Source: an uncultured Eubacteriales bacterium (lineage in GTDB: Bacteria; Bacillota; Clostridia; Peptostreptococcales; Anaerovoracaceae). From it: a stretch of DNA of 64,000 nucleotides. The DNA lies in the NCBI GenBank assembly GCA_902786355.1, contig CADABZ010000003.1:48078-112077 (forward strand), written 5' to 3'. A program made the position numbers and the translations under genes. Numbering within the stretch: position 1 is the stretch's first letter; the number at the start of each line of letters is the position of its first letter. The notes beneath the pieces were generated by a model. It was given only the letters and a program-made list of their open reading frames with translations. It was not told where the DNA came from and made no database searches. Positions 8,487-17,351 of this stretch are shown piece after piece.

Positions 8487-9158
8487 ATGCTTAGAGTAGC
8501 AATTGACGGTCCGGGAGGCACAGGCAAAAGCTCCATAGCCAAAGCCATCGCATCCTTATTCGGGCTTGAATACATAGATACAGGAGCGATGTACAGATCG
8601 ATGGGTCTCAAAGCGCTCAGGAAAGGCGTGTCTCCGGATGATGAAGAGGCCGTTAAGAAGATGCTTGAAGACACCACGCTCGATTTCCGTGACAATCACA
8701 TGTATCTGGACGGAGAAGATGTCGGAGGCCTTATAAGGACTAACGAGATCTCCATGGCAGCATCGAATATATCAAAGCTGCCGTGCGTCAGAGCCAAGGC
8801 AGATGAGCTCAGCAAGCACCTTGCCGCTACCAGAGACGTGGTCATGGAGGGACGTGACATCACGACTGTCGTTATTCCGGATGCCGAGGTCAAGATATTC
8901 ATGACAGCTGCACCGGAGATAAGAGCTGAGAGAAGATACAGACAGCTGCTGGAAGCAGGCAAACCGGCAGACTATGATCAGATCCTAGAGGAGATTCAGA
9001 AGAGAGACTATCAGGATTCGCACAGAGAACTCAATCCGCTCAGGCAGGCTGAGGATGCCGAATTCCTCGATACATCTGAAATGGACATAGATCAGGTGAT
9101 CAAAGCTGTATCAGATATCATAACCGCAAAGACCGGAGTCAGACCGGCAGAAGTCTGA
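8487..9158 (+). CDS. cmk: Cytidylate kinase
   Basis: 223 residues. A P-loop GPGGTGKSS lies at residues 8-16, followed by DTGAMYR, the nucleotide-binding GRDITTVV, and RAERRYRQL in the lid. The enzyme phosphorylates CMP and dCMP using ATP. An AGAGGAA site lies before the ATG. It follows nrdR by 56 bases with no terminator between, so the two genes of nucleotide metabolism may be co-transcribed. Confidence 0.96.
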   Translation: MLRVAIDGPGGTGKSSIAKAIASLFGLEYIDTGAMYRSMGLKALRKGVSPDDEEAVKKMLEDTTLDFRDNHMYLDGEDVGGLIRTNEISMAASNISKLPCVRAKADELSKHLAATRDVVMEGRDITTVVIPDAEVKIFMTAAPEIRAERRYRQLLEAGKPADYDQILEEIQKRDYQDSHRELNPLRQAEDAEFLDTSEMDIDQVIKAVSDIITAKTGVRPAEV

Positions 9159-9213
9159 TTTCTGCAGATAATCATTCAACTTCAGACAGACTGCATCAAT
9201 AATTCACAGAGTA

Positions 9214-9245
9214 TTCAGGCCTCGCTTCAGTGAGCGGGGCCTGAA
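9214..9245 (+). repeat. Stable 13-bp hairpin before radC, no U-tract
   Basis: TTCAGGCCTCGCT (9214-9226) pairs with AGCGGGGCCTGAA (9233-9245) with one G-T pair. It lies between cmk and radC. The following bases are ATATGATATC, not a T run, so it is not a standard intrinsic terminator. Confidence 0.6.
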
Positions 9246-9288
9246 ATATGATATCATCAAAATGTGTGATTCCCGGAAAGGGAAAAAG

Positions 9289-9972
9289 ATGCAGATAAAA
9301 TCAATGCCCGAAAACGAGAGACCCCAGGAAAAACTGCTTTTCGCAGGCCCGGGAGCTCTCAGCAACGCAGAGCTTCTGGCTCTCATAATCAGAACAGGCA
9401 CGGATAAGCTGTCAGCTCTTCAGCTTGCAGAAGAAGTGATCTCTGCTGTTTCAGAAGATGCAGGAGGCCTTGCTTCTGCTGATGTGCGGGAGCTTATGAA
9501 TATCCGCGGGATAGGTGCGGCCAAGGCATGCTCGGTTGCAGCATCAGTTGAACTCTCAAAGCGCCTGCTTAGCGGATGCGTAGCAGAGAGAGCTGCCGGC
9601 CCGGCAACTGCACACGATGTGTATGAGCTTCTGTGTAAGGATATGATGAGTGAGAAGAGGGAGCTTTTCGTATCACTTCATCTCAACACGAAGATGCAGA
9701 TCGAGTCGAAGCATATCGTTTCGATAGGATGCCTGGACTCAGCACCGGTGCATCCGAGAGAGGTCTTCAGACCTGCAGTGAGAAGCGGTGCGGCGGCAGT
9801 CATAGTCGCTCATAATCATCCGAGCGGTGATCCTGAGCCGAGCAAAGAAGACAAAGCCGTCACAGAGAGGCTTCTCAAAGCATCATCCGTTATGGGGATA
9901 AAGCTTCTCGACCATATCATTATCGGCCATGGCAGATATGTAAGCCTGAGAGAAGCAGGCCTTATTCCATGA
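9289..9972 (+). CDS. radC: RadC-family JAMM/MPN domain protein
   Basis: 227 residues from the ATG at 9289; an earlier ATG at 9262 would add nine residues that do not fit the family start (MPENERPQEKLL). Helix-hairpin-helix-like segment LMNIRGIGAAKACSVAA near residue 75, and the metal-binding motif AHNHPSGDPEPSKED around residues 174-187. RadC was named for a DNA repair phenotype later attributed to another gene. Its biochemical role remains unsettled, with links to competence and recombination. Preceded by a stable hairpin and followed by murE 86 bases later. Confidence 0.93.
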   Translation: MQIKSMPENERPQEKLLFAGPGALSNAELLALIIRTGTDKLSALQLAEEVISAVSEDAGGLASADVRELMNIRGIGAAKACSVAASVELSKRLLSGCVAERAAGPATAHDVYELLCKDMMSEKRELFVSLHLNTKMQIESKHIVSIGCLDSAPVHPREVFRPAVRSGAAAVIVAHNHPSGDPEPSKEDKAVTERLLKASSVMGIKLLDHIIIGHGRYVSLREAGLIP

Positions 9973-10058
9973 GAGAGACAGAACCGGCCTGAGCGGGCAG
10001 GCCATCACATAAACAGTTCAACAGTACAGGCTAATAAACAAACTACAGAGGTAAAGCT

Positions 10059-11678
10059 ATGAGTATAAGAACAGAAAGCATCAAAGTGATCGATTTTATC
10101 GATGCCCTGGGACTTGCAGGCATCCTTACATCAGTGGACGGCGAATCAGCTTGCTCATCAGTTATATCCTACGTTACAGATCCTGATAAAGCTGCAAGAG
10201 CCGGCAGAGAAGTCACCGGCGTCACCTACAATTCACGCGAAGCAGCACCCGGATCGCTTTTCGTATGCAAGGGGGCGCATTTCAAGGAAAAATATCTTGA
10301 GGATGCAATAGAAGCAGGTGCGGTCTGCTACGTCAGGGAAGACCCGAAAGGAAGCGGCGGACTTACATGCAGCATAACAGAAGATACCAGCTTCGAAAAA
10401 AGGCCGGGCTGCATCGGCATAACTGTCAGCGATATCCGAAAGGCTATGCCGGTAATAGCGGAGACATTCTACGGAAGGCTCTCAGATGAGCTCTGCATGA
10501 TAGGCATAACAGGAACCAAGGGCAAATCCACCACTGCCTATTTCGTCCGCTATATCCTTGACGACTATATGGCTGCAACCGGAGGCAAGAGGACTGCTAT
10601 CTGTTCAGGTATAGACAACTATGACGGAGTCATCGAAGAAGAATCACATCTGACGACTCCTGAGATCATGGAGCTGTATCAGCACATGAACAACGCTCTT
10701 TCAAGCGGGATCGGATACATGACTATGGAAGTTTCCAGCCAGGCTCTCAAGTATGACAGAGTCGACGGTATCATGTTCGACGCAGGAGCATTTCTCAATA
10801 TAGGATCAGATCATATCAGTGCTATCGAGCACCCGGATTTCAATGATTATCTTGAATCCAAGCTGAGACTGTTCTCGCATTGCCGCAGGGCCTGCATCAA
10901 TCTTGACTGCGAGGAGCAGGAGAGGATACGCAAGGCATCTGCAGACTGCCCGGATGTCATAACATTCAGCCAGAAGGACAGCAGCGCGAACGTATACGCG
11001 TATGATGTGGTTTCGAAAGAAGGCAAGGTAAGCCTGCATATCAGACTCAGGGACGTCAAGGGCGCGGAAGATTTTGATGAAGAGTTCACACTCGGTACAT
11101 TCGGGACTATCAATGTCGAGAATGCTCTTGCAGCAGTAGCGCTCACAGCCCTTGCCGGTGTTCCTGCAGAATATATGAAGTCAGGACTTGCCAAGGCCAA
11201 GTCTCCGGGCAGAATGGAAGTGTTCTACAGTGAAGACGGCAAGCGCATAGCGATAGTCGATTACGCACACAACAAGCTCAGCTATGAGAGATTCTTTGAA
11301 ACTATCAAAGATGAGTTCCCGGGCAAAAAAATGATGATCGTCTTCGGCTGCCCGGGCGGCAAGGCTTTTGCAAGACGTGAGGAGCTCGGAACTATCGCGG
11401 GCCGCAGCTGCTCATATACGATAGTTACGGAAGAAGATTACGGCGAAGAAGATGTCAACAAGATCTGCCGCGAGATAGGAAAGTTCGTTGCCGCTGCCGG
11501 AGGAAAATACGAGATCATCACAGACAGAGTCGAGGCTATCAAAAAGGCCATTACTCTGATGGATGATGACACGATTCTCTTCCTGCCGGGCAAAGGGCGC
11601 GAGACAAGAGAAAAGCGCGGCATAGAGTATATCGATACTCCTTCGGATGCAGACGTCGTGATCGAGTACATGAAATAA
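10059..11678 (+). CDS. murE: MurE-type UDP-MurNAc-tripeptide synthetase, not of the meso-DAP type
   Basis: 539 residues in the Mur ligase order: an N-terminal UDP-binding domain (residues 1-140, VTYNSREAAPGSLFVCKGA), the ATP loop GITGTKGKST at about 149-158, the central domain with TTPEIMELYQ and MEVSSQAL, and the C-terminal domain (SPGRMEVF, VDYAHN, FLPGKGRETRE). MurE adds the third amino acid of the stem peptide. The C-terminal specificity loop, DNPR in enzymes that use meso-diaminopimelate, reads EEDYGEED near residue 458. That argues for lysine, ornithine or another residue. Good ribosome site AGAGGTAAAG. The next gene, 27 bases on, is a FemAB bridge enzyme, which also fits a side-chain amine acceptor. 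Confidence 0.88.
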   Translation: MSIRTESIKVIDFIDALGLAGILTSVDGESACSSVISYVTDPDKAARAGREVTGVTYNSREAAPGSLFVCKGAHFKEKYLEDAIEAGAVCYVREDPKGSGGLTCSITEDTSFEKRPGCIGITVSDIRKAMPVIAETFYGRLSDELCMIGITGTKGKSTTAYFVRYILDDYMAATGGKRTAICSGIDNYDGVIEEESHLTTPEIMELYQHMNNALSSGIGYMTMEVSSQALKYDRVDGIMFDAGAFLNIGSDHISAIEHPDFNDYLESKLRLFSHCRRACINLDCEEQERIRKASADCPDVITFSQKDSSANVYAYDVVSKEGKVSLHIRLRDVKGAEDFDEEFTLGTFGTINVENALAAVALTALAGVPAEYMKSGLAKAKSPGRMEVFYSEDGKRIAIVDYAHNKLSYERFFETIKDEFPGKKMMIVFGCPGGKAFARREELGTIAGRSCSYTIVTEEDYGEEDVNKICREIGKFVAAAGGKYEIITDRVEAIKKAITLMDDDTILFLPGKGRETREKRGIEYIDTPSDADVVIEYMK

Positions 11679-11705
11679 ACGTTTCCGGAAGGACATTTGG
11701 ATCAG

Positions 11706-13004
11706 ATGAACAATTATACTTTTGATGAAAATCTAAGCAGGGAAGAATTCGGCTCGCTCCGGGATAATAAAAGCGTCAAGACACATTTTCTCGGTTCATA
11801 CGCATGGGGCGAAGTATCAGGTGAGGGCAACTGGGTGCCTTACTATACCGGCGTCAGGAAAGACGGCGAGATAGTCGCAACGGCTCTTATCCTGCAGAAA
11901 AGGCTGGTCGCAGGCTATTCATACTGCTATATACCAAGAGGCTTCACTATGGACTGGAGCGACACAGAGCTCCTGAGATACATGACAGCTGCTGTTAAGG
12001 ATTTCTGCCGCAGACATAAGTCTATCTTCTTCAAGATAGACCCGGATATCAGATACCATGTGATAGATGACAATGGCAGACCGGTTGACGGAGAGAATAA
12101 TGAGAGACTGGTCAGAGAGCTTGAGGATCAGGGATATGAGCATCTGCCGCTGACATATTTCTTTGACAGCGAGCAGCCGAGATTCACATTCAGGATCAGG
12201 ACAGACAGGGATATCAAAGACATCCGCAGCGGATATGACAAGATCGTAAAGCGCAGACTCAGGCAGGCTGCAGCTGACGGAGTAGAGATCGTCGAGGGCG
12301 GCAGGGAAGATGTCGATGAGTTCGTCAGACTCATGACCATGACTGAACAGAGACAGGGCTTCTTCTCACATCATCCTGACTATTATCAGAAGTTCTACGA
12401 TATTCTCAGCAAAGAGGATATGGCAGGCCTGTATTTCGCAAAGATAGATATTCCTGCGCTCACAGCCAGACTCATTAAGGAAGAAGAGGATCTTGCCGCC
12501 GAAAAGACTTCACTGGAGTCTTCTGAAGGTCCTAAGAACAAAAAGACCGAGGGAAGGATCAAGAGCATCAATGAAAGACTCGGAGCAATATCACGCCAGC
12601 TTGATTCACTTAAGGACAGTCCGCAGAAGGTCGTCACTGCATCAGCTCAGCTGCTCGTCACATACGGAGATAAAGTATGGACCCTTTATGCAGGAAATGA
12701 CATGGAATACGGAAAGTTCTACAGCAATTATGCGATGTTTGACTATTGCGTTGAGACAGCTCAGAAGACAGGCGCGCAGTTCCTGGACGCTTTCGGGACA
12801 GTCGGAAAGCCGGGCGTCGATGCACAGCTTGACGGACTTCACGAGTTCAAAAAGCGCTGGGGCGGTGAATATACTGAATTCATAGGTGAGTTCAATTACA
12901 TAACCAACAGACCTGTGTACCTCGCATACAGCATACTCATCCCGATACGCAGAGCGATTGTAAGCAGAAGACTTCTGAAGGAAGTCGCATCCGGAAACAG
13001 ATAA
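11706..13004 (+). CDS. FemAB-family aminoacyltransferase for the peptidoglycan bridge
   Basis: 432 residues from the ATG at 11706; an in-frame TTG at 11697 lies only three bases behind the GGAAGGA site. Two GNAT-like halves are recognisable, with the first holding ALILQKRLVAGYSYCYIPRG and FFKIDPD and the second VWTLYAGNDMEYGKFYSNY and KFKKRWGG-like FKKRWGGEY. A charged helical hairpin of about 50 residues (EEEDLAAEKTSLE to ISRQLDSLKDS) corresponds to the coiled-coil arm of FemA/FemX/MurM. Family members transfer amino acids from aminoacyl-tRNA to the side-chain amine of the stem peptide. Located directly after murE, it probably builds an interpeptide bridge. The amino acid is unknown. Confidence 0.88.
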   Translation: MNNYTFDENLSREEFGSLRDNKSVKTHFLGSYAWGEVSGEGNWVPYYTGVRKDGEIVATALILQKRLVAGYSYCYIPRGFTMDWSDTELLRYMTAAVKDFCRRHKSIFFKIDPDIRYHVIDDNGRPVDGENNERLVRELEDQGYEHLPLTYFFDSEQPRFTFRIRTDRDIKDIRSGYDKIVKRRLRQAAADGVEIVEGGREDVDEFVRLMTMTEQRQGFFSHHPDYYQKFYDILSKEDMAGLYFAKIDIPALTARLIKEEEDLAAEKTSLESSEGPKNKKTEGRIKSINERLGAISRQLDSLKDSPQKVVTASAQLLVTYGDKVWTLYAGNDMEYGKFYSNYAMFDYCVETAQKTGAQFLDAFGTVGKPGVDAQLDGLHEFKKRWGGEYTEFIGEFNYITNRPVYLAYSILIPIRRAIVSRRLLKEVASGNR

Positions 13005-13024
13005 CAGAACACTCATTGAAACTG

Positions 13025-13072
13025 AAAAGACCTCCATTTTGCCGGCGTTGACCGGCGAAAGGGAGGTCTTTT
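13025..13072. terminator. Bidirectional terminator between the FemAB gene and the fusion ligase gene
   Basis: AAAAGACCTCC (13025-13035) pairs with GGAGGTCTTTT (13062-13072), with an inner GCCGG/CCGGC stem. A-rich on the left and T-rich on the right, so it can act on both strands between the two convergent genes. Confidence 0.85.
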
Positions 13073-13108
13073 GTATTCAGTATGATCAGAAGGACAGAGC
13101 GTCCGCTG

Positions 13109-15502
13109 TCACTGATCTTCTTTCTCTGTATAGTACCTGCGGTAATTGCGTATGCTTCTCGCATCCAGCTTCAGATCGTGAATGAGACGCTTCGGATGCT
13201 TTTCACCGGCGTTTCTGAATGTTCCGCCGTATCTGCCCTGACGCACGAGCTCAAGAGCCCTGGATCTCATTTCCTTATCTTTAATGTACTTTCTGACTAT
13301 GCTCAGCGGCACATCAGCCCAGAGGACTTCGTCATAGGATCTCTCGGTCCCTGATCCGGCATTCAGTATGACATCCTCAGCCACACATTTTGCCAGATTA
13401 TGGCCTGCAAGAGTCACATAATAGCTGCTGCGTCCCATTCGAGGGTTGAAGTCAAACACCTTGAAGGTGCCGTCGCGCCTGTCGTATTTGAGATCCACAT
13501 TGAAGTATCCGAAATAAGGAACTGCAGATACGAGCTTTTCTACTGTGTCATATACGCTGTCGTCGCCTGATGCGAGGATGACGGTATAGTTTCCGATCGC
13601 CATAGGATAGTAATCCTCGAGCAGAGGCTGTCCCATCGAGAGAAGAGCAGCCGTGCCGTCTGTGCGGATGTATCCGTTGACGACTCGCATATTATCGTCA
13701 CCTCCCGGGATGAACTCCTGTATGAGCATCGCACCGCTGTATCCGGCATCATATGTTGAGGCTGCCGCTGCACTGAGCTCTTCCGGCGAGTTGATGATGA
13801 ATGCTTTCTTCTGGCCTTCAAAAGGATGAGCGTTGTAATCATCAGCATCGTCCGGCTTGAGGACAAGCGGATATCCGAAAGGAAGCTCCGGAAGAGATGC
13901 ATCACGGATGACGACCGTCTTCGGATACGGGATCCCGGCTTTTTCGCATATGCTGTAGAATTTTACCTTGGAATTGACAGCATCTACCGCCTCATAATCA
14001 GGGCATACCGATACATAGACAGGGTCGAGTCTGTCACGGCATTTTGACAGAAGCCTGGTATAGCTGTCTCCGCATGAGAGGAGCAGAGCCCTGCGTCCGC
14101 CGAACATAGGAGCGGCATCGTTGAGAACGGAGACAAAAGTCTCAGGTTCAGTGAAATCAGGGGTGCAGTGCACTTCGATGAAGGCTGAATGTGCAGTGTC
14201 GCTGAGAGGATAGTGGCCGAATGCATAGCTGCTGATGCCGTATGCCTCATGAAATGCTCTTGCCATGTTGTAGGCGTTGGTCTCTGTTCCGAGGAGAACA
14301 GGAACAAACCTTGAGCCTGTGTCTGTCATATCAGCGATCCTTTCGATGTCTGCCATTTCATGTCTTGTAGGAAGCAGCACTATACCTTCAGATATCCTGG
14401 ATGCTTCAGGGCAGGAAGCTGCTGCCTCATCGCATCTGAACACTTCTCTGTCAGTAACACCCGGGAAAAGCAGGGGACGGCCCCATGTGCTGCTGTAAAA
14501 ACCGCTTCTGTTAAGCATTGAGGAGAGACTCTCAGCCTCGGCCTCGCTGCCGGCTATCAGAGGGAACCACAGAAGAGGTTGGTCTGTATCAAGAGCAGCC
14601 TTCGGGACTTCGATCCCGGCACCTGAGCTCCTGAAATAATCACCGTAATACTTCACTGCCCTGGATCTCAGCTCTTCATTCTGATCGAGATCAGACATAG
14701 CAGATATGACGCGGGCTGCAGTCACTGAGCCTGGTACTGTAGGGTCAAGGAGAGTATCTCCGCTGAGTTCTTCTGCTGAGATCCCCGGAATGAAAGCTCT
14801 TCTGTCTGTCCAGCGCTGCCTCAGAGGCCGCCTTATCTTCATAGGCAGGTGATTGAGTATGCGGAATCTCGTGAGGTACTGAGGGACGGCTTTCTCCACC
14901 CGTGTATCTGCCGCAGGCAGTGACAGGAAGCTCTGGACGAGAGCTTCTCTGAGGACCTGATCTGACATTTCAGGAGATATCCATACGGCTCCGCCGAAAA
15001 GTGAATCGAGCATTTTCTCAAGACCGAATGAATGCACGGAAATATCCGCAGCCGGAGCGCCGTCAGGTGTCCTTGCCATGCGGCAGACACACTGCGCACA
15101 GTCCTCGATGACTACGGCGCCTGCACTGCGTGCTTTTGCCGCTGAGCGGTTGAATGAATCGTTATCTATAATGCCGAATGTATGCTGGATGACTACAGCG
15201 CGGGTGCGGCTGTCAGCTGAAAGCTTCTCAGGATCAAGCGAGAGCGTGGCAGCTGAGATATCCTGGTATTTTATGTCGAGATGCCCTGCGAGAACAGCCT
15301 CAGGTACCGTAGAGCATGTAAAAGGCTGTATAATGACATCTCCTAATCCGGAATGCCTTCTGATCTGTTCAAATACAGTCTGCATCGCTTCTCTGGCACG
15401 GAAGGTGAGAAACCATTCATCAGGATCTGTGCCGGTGCGCCTGGCAAGAAGGATCCTGAGATCTCTGCATTCTGATGTTTCATTATTTCTTATATCCTGC
15501 AT
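13109..15502 (-). CDS. Aminotransferase-like (DegT/DnrJ fold) domain fused to an ATP-grasp amine ligase
   Basis: 797 residues from the ATG at 15502, seven bases after GGAGG (15514-15510); longer frames upstream cover this ribosome site. Residues 1-385 follow the DegT/DnrJ/EryC1 aminotransferase pattern: VIIQPFTCSTVPEAVL, VIEDCAQ (Glu-Asp 133-134, Gln137) and SFGLEK with Lys163 at the spacing of the PLP lysine, followed by GGAV. From about residue 400 an ATP-grasp ligase begins (VPVLLGTETNAYNMARAFHE), with the ATP lysine region YPLVLKPDD near 545, QEFIPGGDDNMR near 596 and the Mg-binding FDFNPRMG near 683-690. The second half resembles carboxylate-amine ligases such as D-aspartate ligase of enterococci. 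The fusion and the placement tail to tail with murE and FemAB suggest a role in peptidoglycan bridge or surface glycan synthesis. The substrate is unknown. Confidence 0.75.
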   Translation of the reverse strand: MQDIRNNETSECRDLRILLARRTGTDPDEWFLTFRAREAMQTVFEQIRRHSGLGDVIIQPFTCSTVPEAVLAGHLDIKYQDISAATLSLDPEKLSADSRTRAVVIQHTFGIIDNDSFNRSAAKARSAGAVVIEDCAQCVCRMARTPDGAPAADISVHSFGLEKMLDSLFGGAVWISPEMSDQVLREALVQSFLSLPAADTRVEKAVPQYLTRFRILNHLPMKIRRPLRQRWTDRRAFIPGISAEELSGDTLLDPTVPGSVTAARVISAMSDLDQNEELRSRAVKYYGDYFRSSGAGIEVPKAALDTDQPLLWFPLIAGSEAEAESLSSMLNRSGFYSSTWGRPLLFPGVTDREVFRCDEAAASCPEASRISEGIVLLPTRHEMADIERIADMTDTGSRFVPVLLGTETNAYNMARAFHEAYGISSYAFGHYPLSDTAHSAFIEVHCTPDFTEPETFVSVLNDAAPMFGGRRALLLSCGDSYTRLLSKCRDRLDPVYVSVCPDYEAVDAVNSKVKFYSICEKAGIPYPKTVVIRDASLPELPFGYPLVLKPDDADDYNAHPFEGQKKAFIINSPEELSAAAASTYDAGYSGAMLIQEFIPGGDDNMRVVNGYIRTDGTAALLSMGQPLLEDYYPMAIGNYTVILASGDDSVYDTVEKLVSAVPYFGYFNVDLKYDRRDGTFKVFDFNPRMGRSSYYVTLAGHNLAKCVAEDVILNAGSGTERSYDEVLWADVPLSIVRKYIKDKEMRSRALELVRQGRYGGTFRNAGEKHPKRLIHDLKLDARSIRNYRRYYTEKEDQ

Positions 15503-15534
15503 CATCGTTCCTCCGTCAGTAAATGTATGGGAAA

Positions 15535-15563
15535 ATTGTAACATAGGGCGCTCTGCAACACAA
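15535..15563 (-). promoter_or_regulatory. Promoter of the aminotransferase/ATP-grasp gene
   Basis: On the minus strand, TTGTGT (15563-15558), 17 bases, TACAAT (15540-15535) with an upstream TG, an extended -10. It lies back to back with the rny promoter, ten bases away. Confidence 0.5.
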
Positions 15564-15573
15564 TTGATGACCA

Positions 15574-15602
15574 TTGACTAGACAGTTTTGTATAGGTATA
15601 AT
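15574..15602 (+). promoter_or_regulatory. Promoter of rny
   Basis: TTGACT (15574-15579), 17-base spacer, TATAAT (15597-15602). The leader to rny is about 150 bases and has no recognised element. Confidence 0.85.
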
Positions 15603-15761
15603 ATTTGGGTAAATTTATGCAATTTGACAGCTGTAAGGTTCAGTTCCGGCTCGCAGATAATTCTATGATACATGCGAGAGCTGATAATGCTTGGAACGGG
15701 ACATTGCCTGCAGCGAAGCAACTGTATATATTACAAATCTTAACAACATAAGGAGGTGCTT

Positions 15762-17300
15762 ATGACACCATTAGCTATTATCGTCAGCATCGTCCTCCTT
15801 ATTGTCGGTATACTGATTGGTTATATCTATCGCAAGAATATTGGAGAGAAGGCAATCGGAAGCGCTGAGATGCAGGCGAAGAACATACTGCTCGATGCGC
15901 AGAATACTGCAGAGAATCTGAAGAAAGAGAAGATTCTTGAAGCAAAGGAGGAAATCCACAGACTGAGAGAGGACTATGAGAAAGAGTTCAAACAGAGAAG
16001 GAACGAAGTCCAGAAGTCCGAAAGAAGAATACTACAGAAAGAAGAAAACATCGACCGTAAGCTTGAGAATATAGAAAAGCGAGAAAATGGTCTCGCCAAA
16101 AGAGAGCAGTCGATGAATGAAAAGCACAAAGAGATCGATTCATACATCGCAAAACAGGTAGCTGAGCTCGAGAGGATCTCCGGCTATACAAGAGATGAAG
16201 CACGCGAGATACTTCTCCGCGAGGTTGAAGGCGATATCCGCAAGGATGCCAGCGATATGATCGTAAGGATCGAGAACGAAGCCAAGGAAGAAGGCGACAA
16301 GAGAGCAAGAGAGATCATAACTACCGCAATACAGAGATATGCGGCTGATCAGGTCACAGAGAGCACTGTAAGCGTAGTAAGCCTGCCTAACGACGATATG
16401 AAGGGCAGGATCATCGGAAGAGAAGGCCGCAACATCAGAGCGATCGAAACTCTTACCGGTGTGGATCTTATCATCGATGATACACCTGAAGCTGTCATCC
16501 TCTCAGGCTTCGATCCTGTCAGAAGAGAGATCGCAAGGATCGCTCTTGAGAAACTGATCGTTGACGGACGTATCCATCCGGCAAGGATCGAGGAGATGGT
16601 CCAGAAGGCTACCAAGGAAGTCAATACCATCATCAAGGAAGAGGGAGAGCGTGCATGCTTCGAGACAGGAGTACACAATCTGCATCCTGAGCTCGTAAAG
16701 CTCCTCGGAAGACTGAAATACAGGACTTCATACGGACAGAATGTGCTCCAGCACTCCATCGAGGTAGCTACACTCGCAGGTATGATGGCTGAAGAGCTCG
16801 GACTTGATCCGAAGCTTGCAAGGAGGGGCGGACTCCTCCACGATATCGGCAAATCCATCGACCATGAAGTCGAGGGAACACATGTCGAGATCGGAGTCAA
16901 TATCTGCAAGAAGTACAAAGAATCCTGGAAGGTCATCAATGCTGTCGAGGCACATCACGGTGATGTCGAAGCAACTACACTTGAGGCGATGCTCGTAGCT
17001 GCTGCCGATGCACTTTCTGCAGCAAGACCTGGCGCAAGACGCGAGACTCTCGAATCTTATATCAAGAGACTTGAGAACCTCGAGCAGATCGCCAACTCCA
17101 CCAAGGGTGTCGATAAGTCCTATGCTATCCAGGCAGGCCGCGAGATCAGAGTCGCTGTCAAGCCTAATATGGTCAAGGACGATGAAGTGCCTATGCTTGC
17201 CAGAGAGATCGCCAAGAAGATCGAAGCAGAGCTCGAATATCCTGGACAGATCAAGGTCAACGTTATCCGCGAGACCAAGGCAACTGAATTTGCAAAATAG
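15762..17300 (+). CDS. rny: Ribonuclease Y
   Basis: 512 residues from the ATG at 15762, five bases after AGGAGG; an upstream in-frame GTG overlaps that site. Residues 3-25 form a membrane anchor ([20 protein letters not shown]), residues 26-190 a long coiled coil rich in Glu/Lys/Arg, then a KH domain with [13 protein letters not shown], then an HD domain with [19 protein letters not shown] and HHGD. RNase Y is the membrane-bound endonuclease that starts mRNA decay in many Firmicutes. It has its own promoter and terminator. Confidence 0.97.
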   Translation: MTPLAIIVSIVLLIVGILIGYIYRKNIGEKAIGSAEMQAKNILLDAQNTAENLKKEKILEAKEEIHRLREDYEKEFKQRRNEVQKSERRILQKEENIDRKLENIEKRENGLAKREQSMNEKHKEIDSYIAKQVAELERISGYTRDEAREILLREVEGDIRKDASDMIVRIENEAKEEGDKRAREIITTAIQRYAADQVTESTVSVVSLPNDDMKGRIIGREGRNIRAIETLTGVDLIIDDTPEAVILSGFDPVRREIARIALEKLIVDGRIHPARIEEMVQKATKEVNTIIKEEGERACFETGVHNLHPELVKLLGRLKYRTSYGQNVLQHSIEVATLAGMMAEELGLDPKLARRGGLLHDIGKSIDHEVEGTHVEIGVNICKKYKESWKVINAVEAHHGDVEATTLEAMLVAAADALSAARPGARRETLESYIKRLENLEQIANSTKGVDKSYAIQAGREIRVAVKPNMVKDDEVPMLAREIAKKIEAELEYPGQIKVNVIRETKATEFAK

Positions 17301-17312
17301 ACTGTATGTAAC

Positions 17313-17345
17313 AAAAAAGGCTCCCCTTAAGACGGGGAGTCTTTT
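17313..17345 (+). terminator. Terminator after rny, only six bases before the next start codon
   Basis: AAAAAAGGCTCCCC (17313-17326) pairs with CGGGGAGTCTTTT (17333-17345), with a short TTAAGA loop. No promoter fits between this stop and the ATG at 17352. Confidence 0.85.
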
Positions 17346-17351
17346 ACGGAA

